Assembly (NCBI GenBank): GCA_937973565.1 | Contig: CALJKQ010000004.1 | Location: 1-7,273 of the forward strand | Direction of reading: 5' to 3' | Source: an uncultured Saprospiraceae bacterium | GTDB taxonomy: Bacteria > Bacteroidota > Bacteroidia > Chitinophagales > Saprospiraceae | DNA: 7,273 nucleotides | In this document: positions 1 through 7,273 of the stretch, piece after piece | Position numbering within the stretch: the stretch's first letter is position 1 | How the letters are laid out: each line of letters starts with the position of its first letter | The notes under the pieces: generated by a model | What the model was told of the DNA's origin: nothing | What the model saw: the letters and a program-made list of their open reading frames with translations, nothing else | The model's database searches: none | Position numbers and translations under genes: made by a program

Positions 1-2330
1 ATGAAAGTGGCAACATCTGGGGCAGTACCAACAATGGTATATTTTGTTTGTTGGCAACAAGCGACAAAAATAAAAAATCATGGGAAATCAGGCATTTTAC
101 GGAAGCCGGCGGGTTGCAATCCAACGAATTTAATACCAATGCTTTCACCAAATTGCCCAATGGCGATTTCTTGTTTGGAGGCGTCAACGGTGTTAACATA
201 TTTAATCCCCAAAACATCCTGGTCGTCACCTTCCTGCCCAATGTATTCATTACCCAATTGATGGTGGGCAATAAAGTAATCCGGGCAGGTGATGAATCCG
301 GCATTCTCGAAAAGGCCATCGAATATACCCCTAAGATTACTCTTCGCCACCATCAGGATTTTATTACTCTGGAGTTTGCTTCCCTCGATTTCAGGGCACC
401 GGATCAGAACAAATACCGGTACAAAATGGAGGGCATCAGCGATGAATGGATTGAACTGGGGGCAAGGCATGTGGTTACTTTTTCTCACCTGCCACCGGGC
501 GACTATGTATTCAAAGTGCAGGGCACCAATAGCCTGGGCATCTGGAGTGGCAAAGAAGCAAGTCTGGTTATTGAAGTTTTACCTCCTTTTTGGAATACCT
601 GGTGGGCGTACCTCTTTTATTTGGCGGCCCTGATATTTGCTATTCGCGCTTATTTTAAGTACCGACTCAGACAAAATGAAATGCAGGCTGCGCTGGATTA
701 TGAGCAGCGAGAGGCCAAAAGAATCAAAGAACTCGATGCCGTGAAGACCCAGCTTTACAACAACATTACCCATGAGTTCAGAACACCTCTGACGGTGATA
801 CTCGGTATGGTTCATCAAATCCGATCCTCAACATCGCAGTACCTGGATTCAGGATTGGTTATGATCGAAAGAAATGGCAAAAACCTGCTCAACCTGGTCA
901 ATGAAATGCTGGATCTTTCCAAGTTGGAAGCAGGCAAAATGGAACTCCATACAGAGCCGGGTGATGTGGTCAATTTTATCCGTTACATCGTGGAATCTTT
1001 TCATTCATTTGCGGAGACCAAAGGAGTAAAGTTCCATTATTTGTCATCATTGGACAGCTACTATACCCGGTTCGATACTGAAAAGTTGCGGCAGATCTTA
1101 TCTAATCTCTTATCCAATGCGCTCAAGTTTTCATCTGATAATGGCGATGTTTATATTTCCATATCATTAGAAGAAGGAGAAAGGAACTGTCTGTACATCA
1201 AAGTCAAAGATACCGGCTCCGGTATTCCTGAGCACCAGCTATCTTCCATCTTTGACCGGTTTTATCAGGCAGATTCCAGCCACACCCGCAAAGCAGAGGG
1301 CACCGGCATAGGCTTGGCATTGACCAAAGAATTGGTTCAGCTCATGAATGGAACCATCACCGTGAAAAGCCCTCCGGTTGGGGCAAAAAAAGGAAGCGAG
1401 TTTACGGTCTGCCTCCCATTGGATGCAGTCGCAGAAATTGAAAATCCGGGTAAAGAAAAATATGCCACCGGAGATATCCCAGCAGCCAACCCAGTAAAAG
1501 CACCAGTTATCTCTCATGTTGACATCCGCAATAAGGATGCAGAGTTGATTCTTTTGGTTGAAGACAATGCGGACGTAGTAGCCTATACGGCCAGTTGTAT
1601 GCCTGATTACAGGTTGGCAGTGGCAAAGGATGGTAAAGAAGGACTCGAAATTGCCACCGAAATCATTCCCGACCTGATTATCACCGATGTGATGATGCCA
1701 TTGATGGATGGTTTTGAGATGGTACAAAGACTTCGGCAGGAAGAAAAGACCAGTCACATCCCCATCATCATGCTCACTGCCAAAGCAGATCAGGAAAGTA
1801 AGCTAGAAGGCCTTGAACATGGCGCAGAAGTGTACCTTGAAAAACCATTTTACAAAGAGGAGTTGCTATTGCGCATAAGAAAGCTCTTGGATCAACGCAA
1901 GATTCTTCAAGGGGTTTACGCCAAATTGGCCGGCCTGGTACCCGGGCCCATTGAAATACCAGATGAAGAGATTGCGGAGGTGGCAACACTGCCTGTTTCA
2001 GAAATTGAAGACCAGTTTGTAGTCAAGGTGAGAGAGGAAATAGAACAAAACCTTCACCTCGAAACCTACAATGTTGATCAAATGTGCAAACACCTCTTTA
2101 TGAGTTATTCGCAGCTGCACAGAAAGCTCAGTGCCTTGATAGATCTTTCCCCCAATCAATACATCAAGGTCCTGCGTTTGAAAAAAGCATGCGCGCTGCT
2201 TAAGGAAACCAACGCCACCAGCGCCTCCATTGCCAACCAATGTGGCTTTGGTGACGCCGGCTACTTTGGCAAAGTATTTAAGCAGGAGTATGGTATGACA
2301 CCGCAGGAGTGGAGGGGTCAGCAGCATTAA
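1..2330 (+). CDS. Hybrid two-component system sensor/regulator (HTCS), 5'-truncated
   Basis: A one-protein signalling system that senses a periplasmic ligand, relays phosphate internally and binds DNA. The frame is already open at base 3 (propeller-like motif NIWGSTNNGIF), so the TTG at 48 is not the real start; 775 codons are visible. In order: the end of a sensor beta-propeller (about 3-215), a Y_Y_Y domain (about 370-575), one membrane helix after PPFWNTWWAY (about 600-660), a HisKA domain with phospho-acceptor His in THEFRTPL (771-773), and an ATPase domain with NLLSNALKFS, DTGSGIP and GTGIGLAL. Then comes a receiver with VEDN (1557-1568), phospho-acceptor Asp in ITDVMMP (1686-1688) and Lys in EKPF (1842-1844), and a C-terminal AraC-type helix-turn-helix (about 2070-2320). 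All key catalytic residues are present, so it should be active. Such proteins commonly control carbohydrate-use genes nearby in Bacteroidota; the ligand here is unknown because most of the sensor lies outside the window. Confidence 0.95.
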   Translation, partial: ESGNIWGSTNNGIFCLLATSDKNKKSWEIRHFTEAGGLQSNEFNTNAFTKLPNGDFLFGGVNGVNIFNPQNILVVTFLPNVFITQLMVGNKVIRAGDESGILEKAIEYTPKITLRHHQDFITLEFASLDFRAPDQNKYRYKMEGISDEWIELGARHVVTFSHLPPGDYVFKVQGTNSLGIWSGKEASLVIEVLPPFWNTWWAYLFYLAALIFAIRAYFKYRLRQNEMQAALDYEQREAKRIKELDAVKTQLYNNITHEFRTPLTVILGMVHQIRSSTSQYLDSGLVMIERNGKNLLNLVNEMLDLSKLEAGKMELHTEPGDVVNFIRYIVESFHSFAETKGVKFHYLSSLDSYYTRFDTEKLRQILSNLLSNALKFSSDNGDVYISISLEEGERNCLYIKVKDTGSGIPEHQLSSIFDRFYQADSSHTRKAEGTGIGLALTKELVQLMNGTITVKSPPVGAKKGSEFTVCLPLDAVAEIENPGKEKYATGDIPAANPVKAPVISHVDIRNKDAELILLVEDNADVVAYTASCMPDYRLAVAKDGKEGLEIATEIIPDLIITDVMMPLMDGFEMVQRLRQEEKTSHIPIIMLTAKADQESKLEGLEHGAEVYLEKPFYKEELLLRIRKLLDQRKILQGVYAKLAGLVPGPIEIPDEEIAEVATLPVSEIEDQFVVKVREEIEQNLHLETYNVDQMCKHLFMSYSQLHRKLSALIDLSPNQYIKVLRLKKACALLKETNATSASIANQCGFGDAGYFGKVFKQEYGMTPQEWRGQQH

Positions 2331-2505
2331 CTTCTGTCTGAAGGTCAATTTATACCTCAGAACTCGTAGGTATTATACAACCTGGATTTGTCATACCATA
2401 AGTGGAGCCCGGGCTTTTGGGTTAAATTGCACGGGGATCCATAAAAAATATGAAACACATTATGCTTTTTTGGCCCACAGCCGTTTTCATCAGTAATATT
2501 GTAGC

Positions 2506-5172
2506 ATGAAAACCTGGATTGTTGTATTTGTACTGTTCCTAAATGTACCCTTTTGGGCACAGCCTTATTCCTTTTCTTCGAGAGGTCTGGGTGGGGGAGG
2601 AGCTTTATTTTCGCTATCCATCAACCCTGCCAATGCTGATGAATATTACGTTTCCTGCGATATGGGTGAACTGTTTCATACCATGGATTACGGCAGGAAT
2701 TACGATCAGGTACACTACAGTCAGTTGGTAGCGGGCCATGACTCCAAGGTATGTTTTACCCAAACACCCGGTCTGCTGTATTCGATCAATTATGCCAATA
2801 ACCAGATCGTGCCGGTAAAGAGCTCCAATGGAGGCCTAACCTGGACGGCATTGGCAGGCAATCCCGACCCTTCAGAGCAGACTTATACCTTGCGGGCAGA
2901 TTACGAAAATCCCCAAAGACTCATCCTCGCCTATTACGGTCAGTTGTATATCAGTCAGAATGGTGGCACTTCCTTTACCCAGTTTCACACTGCCCTCAAT
3001 GGCGGCAGTGGAGTGGTGGTAGGGGGTGTATTTTTTGACGGCAATGCCATATGCGTAGGCACCAATGATGGTTTGTTGTACTCTTCCAATGGAGGTGTCA
3101 ACTGGAGCAATCTGGGCACGAATGGCATAGCTGCGGGACAGGCCATCTGGTCGTTTGCAGGTGCCAAACAAAACGGCATTACCCGACTGTTTTGTATTAC
3201 TGCCAATACAGGTGATATCTACGCCGGACTAACCGGAGCGGATTATTACAGCTTTGCCAAAGGTATTTACAGCATGGATTTTGGGGCGGGTAGCTGGGTT
3301 TCGAAAGTGACAGGTGGCATCGACCTCAGCAGCGATTTCCCCATGTTTGTGGGCATGGCACACAACGACATATCCACCGTTTACCTGGCAGGGAGCAATG
3401 ATGTGGCATATCCTACCTTGTTCAAGAGCAGCAATGGGGGGAATGCTTGGTCCAACACTTTTAATACAACTTCCAATCAAAACATCATCACCGGTTGGAG
3501 TGGTCTGGGGGGCGACCGGGGCTGGGGTTATGGAGAATGTGCTTTTGGCATCGAGGTATGCAGGAGCAATGCCAATCGCGTGATTTTTGGTGACTATGGT
3601 TTTGTACACGTTACAGCCGATGGCGGTGCAAGTTGGCGACAAGCCTATACACATACCGACGATCAACATGCTGCCGGGAGCAATACACCGCCGTTTCAAT
3701 CATACAGCAGTATAGGATTGGAGAATACCAGCTGCTGGCAGGTTTTTTGGTCAGACGCCTCCAATATGTGGGCCTGCTATTCCGACATCAGAGGCATGCG
3801 CAGCACCGACAAGGGAGAAAAATGGTCGTTTAATTATTCGGGGCATACTGCTAATACCAGCTATCGTGTGGTGAAACTGGCCAATGGCACGTTGTTGGCG
3901 GGTACTTCCAACATCCACGACATTTACCAAAGCACCTACCTTACTGATGCCCGGCTCGATGTGGCTGATGCCAATGGTAAAATCATTTACAGCACCAACA
4001 ACGGACAGAGCTGGCAGTTGCTAAAGCTGTTTAATCATCCTGTATTTTGGATTGCAACCGACCCCAATAACAGCAATCGTGTTTATGCCAGTGTCATCCA
4101 TTACAACAACAATGCAGGAATCGGCGGCATCTATCGCACAGATGATATCAACAACCTGGCCGGAGCTACCTGGACATTATTGCCCAATCCGCCACGAACC
4201 GAAAAACATCCTGCCAGTGTGGTGGTACTCAACGATGGGAAAATGGTATGTACCTATTCCGGCAGACGCAATGGGGCAGGCACCTTTACGGCCAGTTCGG
4301 GGGTTTATTTGTACGACCCGGTGACCAATACCTTTACAGATAAATCGCATACCGGCATGCATTACTGGACCAAGGATGTTGTGATAGACCCATCGGATCC
4401 ATCGCAAAACACGTGGTATGTATGCGTGTTTAGTGGTTGGGGCGGTGCTCCCAACGGCCTAGGTGGCTTGTATAAAACCACCAACCGGGGGACCAGCTGG
4501 ACAAAACTCACCGGATCGACCATCGACAGGGTCACGTCGATTGCATTTAATCCGGCCAATGCCAATGAAATTTTTCTCACAACGGAAGGGCAAGGATTGT
4601 GGAAGAGCAGCAACATCAATGCAGCCACCCCAACTTTTGTCAATCTTGCCAGCTATCCTTTTCAACAACCGGAGCGGGTATTTTTCAATCCCTATGATGC
4701 TACCGAAATGTGGGTCACTGCCTTTGGCAATGGCATGAAGAAAGCCATTATGCCCACTGCAGGATGTAAGACCGTCACTAATTTTTTGGACAACGGTCCG
4801 GGTTCTCTGCCTTACGCCCTTGCCTGTGCGCAGAGCGGCGATACCATTTTGTTTGCTTCCAATATGCTCACTGACACCATCGAATTGAACAACAACATTT
4901 TTCTCGATAAAAACGTAGTCATCAAAAATACATTAGCCCAAAAAGTAAAGATCAAAACCCAGTCTTACGCCGTCTTCTATGTGGCACGAAATACCCAGCT
5001 CACTTTTGAAGGCATGGAGTTTATCCCGGCATCGGGTGGCCTGTGTTTTGTGAATAACGGGATCTTGACCTTGCGAAATATTGCCACATCTAAGTCCTCA
5101 ACAATACCCTTATTGTACAGCAATAATACAGGTGGGCAAGTGAACGTGGAGGGGCTTGTGTATTTGAAGTGA
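2506..5172 (+). CDS. Secreted BNR/sialidase-like beta-propeller protein with C-terminal beta-helix-like module
   Basis: An 888-residue exported protein. Residues 1-18 form a signal peptide (hydrophobic IVVFVLFL, likely cleavage at WA|Q), which supports the ATG at 2506. The body (about 20-750) carries at least eight Asp-box-like motifs, SSNGGxxW or variants, starting near residues 106, 150, 193, 308, 370, 433, 496 and 658. These mark beta-propeller blades, as in BNR/sialidase, VPS10/sortilin and GH74 proteins. The N-terminal GLGGGGALFSLSINP followed by VSCDMGE resembles the opening of GH74 glucanases, and the length suits two seven-bladed propellers. From about residue 753 the fold changes: VTNFLDNGPGSLPYAL and GDTILF are typical of parallel beta-helix surface proteins. 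No recognisable type IX secretion sorting domain follows; the chain ends at GLVYLK. It lies 175 bases after the HTCS gene on the same strand and could be its target (inference). The propeller and export calls are firm; enzymatic activity is not established. Confidence 0.85.
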   Translation: MKTWIVVFVLFLNVPFWAQPYSFSSRGLGGGGALFSLSINPANADEYYVSCDMGELFHTMDYGRNYDQVHYSQLVAGHDSKVCFTQTPGLLYSINYANNQIVPVKSSNGGLTWTALAGNPDPSEQTYTLRADYENPQRLILAYYGQLYISQNGGTSFTQFHTALNGGSGVVVGGVFFDGNAICVGTNDGLLYSSNGGVNWSNLGTNGIAAGQAIWSFAGAKQNGITRLFCITANTGDIYAGLTGADYYSFAKGIYSMDFGAGSWVSKVTGGIDLSSDFPMFVGMAHNDISTVYLAGSNDVAYPTLFKSSNGGNAWSNTFNTTSNQNIITGWSGLGGDRGWGYGECAFGIEVCRSNANRVIFGDYGFVHVTADGGASWRQAYTHTDDQHAAGSNTPPFQSYSSIGLENTSCWQVFWSDASNMWACYSDIRGMRSTDKGEKWSFNYSGHTANTSYRVVKLANGTLLAGTSNIHDIYQSTYLTDARLDVADANGKIIYSTNNGQSWQLLKLFNHPVFWIATDPNNSNRVYASVIHYNNNAGIGGIYRTDDINNLAGATWTLLPNPPRTEKHPASVVVLNDGKMVCTYSGRRNGAGTFTASSGVYLYDPVTNTFTDKSHTGMHYWTKDVVIDPSDPSQNTWYVCVFSGWGGAPNGLGGLYKTTNRGTSWTKLTGSTIDRVTSIAFNPANANEIFLTTEGQGLWKSSNINAATPTFVNLASYPFQQPERVFFNPYDATEMWVTAFGNGMKKAIMPTAGCKTVTNFLDNGPGSLPYALACAQSGDTILFASNMLTDTIELNNNIFLDKNVVIKNTLAQKVKIKTQSYAVFYVARNTQLTFEGMEFIPASGGLCFVNNGILTLRNIATSKSSTIPLLYSNNTGGQVNVEGLVYLK

Positions 5173-5215
5173 ATTATGTGTAAAAATAGTTAAACCAGGA
5201 AACCACCTGAGCGCA

Positions 5216-5614
5216 TCAATCAAAAACCATATACTGTATCTTGGTCATTTTCCAGCCTGCCAACATTTGTTTGAGTTCGCCCACTTCTTTCATGGCCATT
5301 TTTTTGTCAAGGAATACCTGTACAGTGGGAGGTGAAGAGGTTGACTTAGCCAGCTTATCATTCAGCTCTTGAAGGGTAAGGGGCTGATCGTTGAGAAAAT
5401 AATAGCCCGGCATTTTGGGATTTACAGCCAGTTTTAAGCTGGGCAAAGGTTTGGCATCCATGGCGAAATCCACCTTAGGCAGGTTGTTGGGAGCATTTTC
5501 GGTGCGGATGTGGGTGGCTACCATGAAGAAAAATAAAAGAATAAAAACAATGTCGGGCAATGAAGCGGTTGACAAAGTGGGGTTAGAACGGCTGCGACCT
5601 TTGATTTTTAGCAT
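5216..5614 (-). CDS. exbD: ExbD/TolR-family biopolymer transport protein (second of pair)
   Basis: A 132-residue inner-membrane protein with a short cytoplasmic N-terminus, one membrane helix and a periplasmic domain. The segment STASLPDIVFILLFFFMV holds the family's essential membrane Asp (D21, codon near 5552-5554), which takes part in proton flow through the ExbB/ExbD or TolQ/TolR motor. The periplasmic part (about residues 40-132) has the mixed alpha/beta pattern of the family, including VQVFLDKKMAMKEVGEL. Length is normal for ExbD. It starts 18 bases after the stop of the upstream exbD, so the two are almost certainly co-transcribed. The STASLPDIVF version is the one usually found second in Bacteroidota exb operons, after the NAGSMADIAF version, and that order is kept here. 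It converges with the secreted propeller gene across 43 bases. Which outer-membrane process it powers cannot be read from the window. Confidence 0.92.
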   Translation of the reverse strand: MLKIKGRSRSNPTLSTASLPDIVFILLFFFMVATHIRTENAPNNLPKVDFAMDAKPLPSLKLAVNPKMPGYYFLNDQPLTLQELNDKLAKSTSSPPTVQVFLDKKMAMKEVGELKQMLAGWKMTKIQYMVFD

Positions 5615-5632
5615 GGCTTTAAGTTTTACAGA

Positions 5633-6139
5633 TTATTGGATATTGGATTCCGATTCATACAGGCGGACCCGGATGTATTGAGAGATTTTTTCCTGTTCGG
5701 ATTTGTCCAGTTGGTGAAGAGTAAGCCCAAACTCCTGATCGGCGAAGGTATTTCTGGCCTCATCCAGGCCTTTGCGGATACCGCTGTGGATGGAGGCAAA
5801 AGTGGCGTAATCGGAGGCAGGATCGTATTGGATGCCGATGTGGCATGGCGTATTTTTGTTGTTTACCAGTAGCGTTTTGACAATATCCGCTACCATTGAT
5901 AACTCCACGAGTGATTTTTCAGCCATGATCTCATTGTTTCTGTTGACAAAAAATATAAGGGTAGAAGAAGCCGGTGTTTTTTGAGCAGCACCTTCCATTT
6001 TTGGGTAGAGGGGCATGTCCAAAATGCCAAGTTGGGTAATGGAGGTGGTAACGAGGAAAAAAATGAGGAGGAGAAAGGCTACATCGGCCATAGAACCCGC
6101 ATTTATTTCGTGATTTCTGTTTTTTAGGCGTTTGTTCAT
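5633..6139 (-). CDS. exbD: ExbD/TolR-family biopolymer transport protein (first of pair)
   Basis: A 168-residue inner-membrane protein of the proton-driven ExbB/ExbD type. The basic N-terminus (MNKRLKNRNHEIN) leads into AGSMADVAFLLLIFFLVTT, with the conserved Asp at D19 (codon near 6083-6085) at the start of the single membrane helix. The periplasmic domain follows and includes HIGIQYDPASDYATF. It is somewhat longer than the classical enterobacterial ExbD (about 140 residues) because of a charged C-terminal tail, about residues 135-168, which is common in Bacteroidota versions. The ATG at 6137-6139 fits the family start; no clear Shine-Dalgarno precedes it, as is usual in the phylum. It leads the second exbD by 18 bases. 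No exbB-like gene lies upstream: the next gene is rplM, divergent, across 256 bases. The two ExbD proteins probably form mixed complexes with an ExbB encoded elsewhere (inference). Confidence 0.93.
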   Translation of the reverse strand: MNKRLKNRNHEINAGSMADVAFLLLIFFLVTTSITQLGILDMPLYPKMEGAAQKTPASSTLIFFVNRNNEIMAEKSLVELSMVADIVKTLLVNNKNTPCHIGIQYDPASDYATFASIHSGIRKGLDEARNTFADQEFGLTLHQLDKSEQEKISQYIRVRLYESESNIQ

Positions 6140-6289
6140 AACAATTGAAGGATTTGGTATAAAAAACAGATGAAAAAATGGTTAAAGTCGGTGTATGCCC
6201 AATAAAAATATGGTTTCGAAGAGGGTGCTTTTGCGGGTGTTTTTTGGAAATGTGCCAAATTTTCACTGTTTTTCAATTAGTTAGCAGAA

Positions 6290-6306
6290 TTTTTTTTGAA
6301 AAAAAA
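6290..6306. repeat. T8-G-A8 inverted repeat / A-tract in divergent region
   Basis: Eight T, one G and eight A form a perfect inverted repeat between the divergent exbD and rplM genes. The A-run ends about 10 bases before the TTTG box of the rplM promoter, where an UP-like element contacting the RNA polymerase alpha subunits would lie. It could also be an intrinsically bent tract. A terminator is unlikely because the stem has no G/C pairs. The sequence is certain; the function is inference. Confidence 0.5.
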
Positions 6307-6316
6307 GAGTCAAATA

Positions 6317-6347
6317 TTTGTTTGGGTAAAAATTCCGATTACCTTTG
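6317..6347 (+). promoter_or_regulatory. Bacteroidota sigma-A promoter for rplM-rpsI
   Basis: TTTG at 6317-6320 and TACCTTTG at 6340-6347 are separated by 19 bases. Both boxes match the known Bacteroidota consensus (TTTG, 19-21 bases, TAnnTTTG) exactly. Transcription would start near 6352-6356, giving a leader of about 40 bases before the rplM start. An A-tract lies just upstream. This is the expected strength and position for a ribosomal protein operon. A second TTTG at 6321-6324 would give a spacing of only 15 and fits less well. Confidence 0.85.
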
Positions 6348-6395
6348 CAGCCGCTTTAAAAAAGCCAGATTCAATAACATTAATATTTTATCACA

Positions 6396-6836
6396 GTGAA
6401 TACATTAAGTTACAAAACAGTATCCGCCAAAAAAGAGACCGTAGTAAGAAAATGGTGGGTGGTTGATGCTGAAGGAGAAACAGTGGGCAGGCTGAGTACA
6501 AAAATCGCAGCTGTGTTGATGGGCAAAACCAAGCCTTCATTCACCCCACACGTTGACACGGGAGATTATGTGATCGTGATCAACGCCGAGAAAGTAAGAT
6601 TTACCGGCAACAAAGTAGACCAGAAAGAATACCTGAGTTACTCATTGTATCCGGGTGGTCAGAAAAGCACCACTGCCAGAGAAATGTTGGCTACCTTCCC
6701 TATCAGGGTTTTGGAAAAGTCGGTTCGTGGTATGTTGCCAAAGACCAAATTGGGTGATGCCATGTACAAAAAATTATTCGTTTACGAAGGCGGTGAGCAT
6801 CCTCACGGAGCACAGAAGCCTGAAATTTTAAAATAA
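6396..6836 (+). CDS. rplM: 50S ribosomal protein L13 (uL13), GTG start
   Basis: A 146-residue large-subunit protein that binds 23S rRNA early in assembly. It shows family signatures throughout: WWVVDAEGETVGRLSTKIA, KPSFTPHVDTGDYVIVINAE, a YPGG segment, VRGMLPKTKLG and the C-terminal YEGGEHPHGAQKPE. The start is GTG at 6396. It gives the N-terminus MNTLSYKT, matching the MDTLSYKT type usual in Bacteroidota, and no in-frame ATG lies close enough to replace it. No Shine-Dalgarno is visible; the bases before the start are A/T-rich. It ends in tandem stops (TAATAA), and rpsI begins 9 bases later, the conserved rplM-rpsI pair. It is driven by the promoter at 6317-6347. Confidence 0.98.
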   Translation: MNTLSYKTVSAKKETVVRKWWVVDAEGETVGRLSTKIAAVLMGKTKPSFTPHVDTGDYVIVINAEKVRFTGNKVDQKEYLSYSLYPGGQKSTTAREMLATFPIRVLEKSVRGMLPKTKLGDAMYKKLFVYEGGEHPHGAQKPEILK

Positions 6837-6845
6837 TAAGAGAGC

Positions 6846-7238
6846 ATGCAAACAAAAATGATCAATAAAGTAGGTAGAAGAAAGGCAGCTGTTGCCCGTG
6901 TTTACCTTACGGAAGGAAGCGGCAACCTTACCATCAACGGTCGTCAGCTTGAAGAATATTTCCCTGTTGTCAGCATCCGCATGAAAGTGGAGGAGCCTAT
7001 GCTTACCTTGGGTATCGGCAAAGAGTTTGACATCAAAGTAGTCGTAAACGGAGGTGGATACAAAGGTCAGGCAGAAGCCATCAGAATGGCGATCTCCCGT
7101 GCTTTTGTGGAAGTAAAAGAAGACTATAAAAAGCCTTTGAAAGAGAAGAAGATGCTTACCAGAGATGCACGTGAGGTAGAAAGGAAGAAATTCGGTAAAC
7201 CTAAAGCAAGAAAGAGCTTCCAGTTCTCTAAACGTTAA
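6846..7238 (+). CDS. rpsI: 30S ribosomal protein S9 (uS9)
   Basis: A 130-residue small-subunit protein whose C-terminal tail reaches the P-site tRNA. Family signatures are GRRKAAVARVYL near the N-terminus, GGGYKGQAEAIRMAISRA in the middle, LTRDAREVERKKFGKPKAR, and the near-invariant end SFQFSKR. It is co-transcribed with rplM (gap of 9 bases). The start is uncertain: ATG at 6846 gives 130 residues, while ATG at 6858 gives 126 and is preceded by the A-rich stretch favoured in this phylum. Family length near 128 does not decide it. The usual Bacteroidota successors, rpsB and tsf, would lie beyond the window; the last 35 bases show no terminator, so the operon may continue. Confidence 0.97.
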   Translation: MQTKMINKVGRRKAAVARVYLTEGSGNLTINGRQLEEYFPVVSIRMKVEEPMLTLGIGKEFDIKVVVNGGGYKGQAEAIRMAISRAFVEVKEDYKKPLKEKKMLTRDAREVERKKFGKPKARKSFQFSKR

Positions 7239-7273
7239 TCCCTATTTTATCAGAATTATTATAAAGTTAAATA

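Noticed and set aside
2469..2501. TTTG (2469-2472), 21 bases, TAATATTG (2494-2501) as a promoter for the secreted protein gene
   Set aside because: The second box has one mismatch and would place the transcript start at or inside the ATG at 2506, leaving no leader for a gene with a signal peptide.
2379..2518. AACCTGGATT occurring twice (2379-2388 and 2509-2518)
   Set aside because: Only ten bases, one copy lies in the signal peptide coding region, and the flanks do not match; likely chance.
2357..2560. A 67-codon minus-strand reading frame spanning the gap before the secreted protein
   Set aside because: It overlaps the signal peptide coding region and shows no recognisable domain or start signal.
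5173..5215. CAGG/CCTG stem between the convergent genes as a bidirectional terminator
   Set aside because: The stem has only four pairs and no T-run follows on either strand.
6178..6399. A 73-codon plus-strand reading frame in the divergent region
   Set aside because: It runs across the rplM promoter and into the rplM start, has no recognisable domain, and its composition looks like non-coding AT-rich DNA.

Overview
The window looks like chromosomal DNA from a Bacteroidota bacterium, perhaps Saprospiraceae or another Sphingobacteriia/Chitinophagia-type lineage. Four things point there: a one-protein hybrid two-component regulator with sensor propeller, kinase, receiver and AraC domains; a tandem pair of Bacteroidota-style ExbD proteins; an rplM-rpsI operon preceded by an exact Bacteroidota sigma-A promoter (TTTG, 19 bases, TACCTTTG); and starts with little or no Shine-Dalgarno signal. 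The exact family is inference.

Layout. Bases 1-2330 (+) hold the 3' part of a hybrid two-component system gene whose sensor domain begins outside the window. A 175-base gap follows. Bases 2506-5172 (+) encode a large secreted protein with at least eight Asp-box (BNR) motifs and a C-terminal beta-helix-like module. It converges, across 43 bases, with two minus-strand exbD genes (6139-5633, then 5614-5216). A 256-base AT-rich divergent region separates these from rplM (L13) and rpsI (S9) on the plus strand. The window ends 35 bases after rpsI.

How the parts may work together. The regulator is of the kind that usually senses a ligand, often a glycan, through its periplasmic propeller and controls nearby genes. 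The adjacent secreted propeller protein is a possible target, but nothing in the sequence proves it. The ExbD pair would be the periplasmic-facing part of a proton-driven ExbB/ExbD motor energising outer-membrane transport; no ExbB partner is encoded here. The ribosomal operon is housekeeping.

I see no CRISPR array, insertion sequence, tRNA or rRNA, and no convincing new defence or mobile system. The most interesting points are the GH74-like spacing of two aspartates in the secreted protein, its unusual C-terminus without a recognisable type IX sorting domain, and the exbD pair without exbB.
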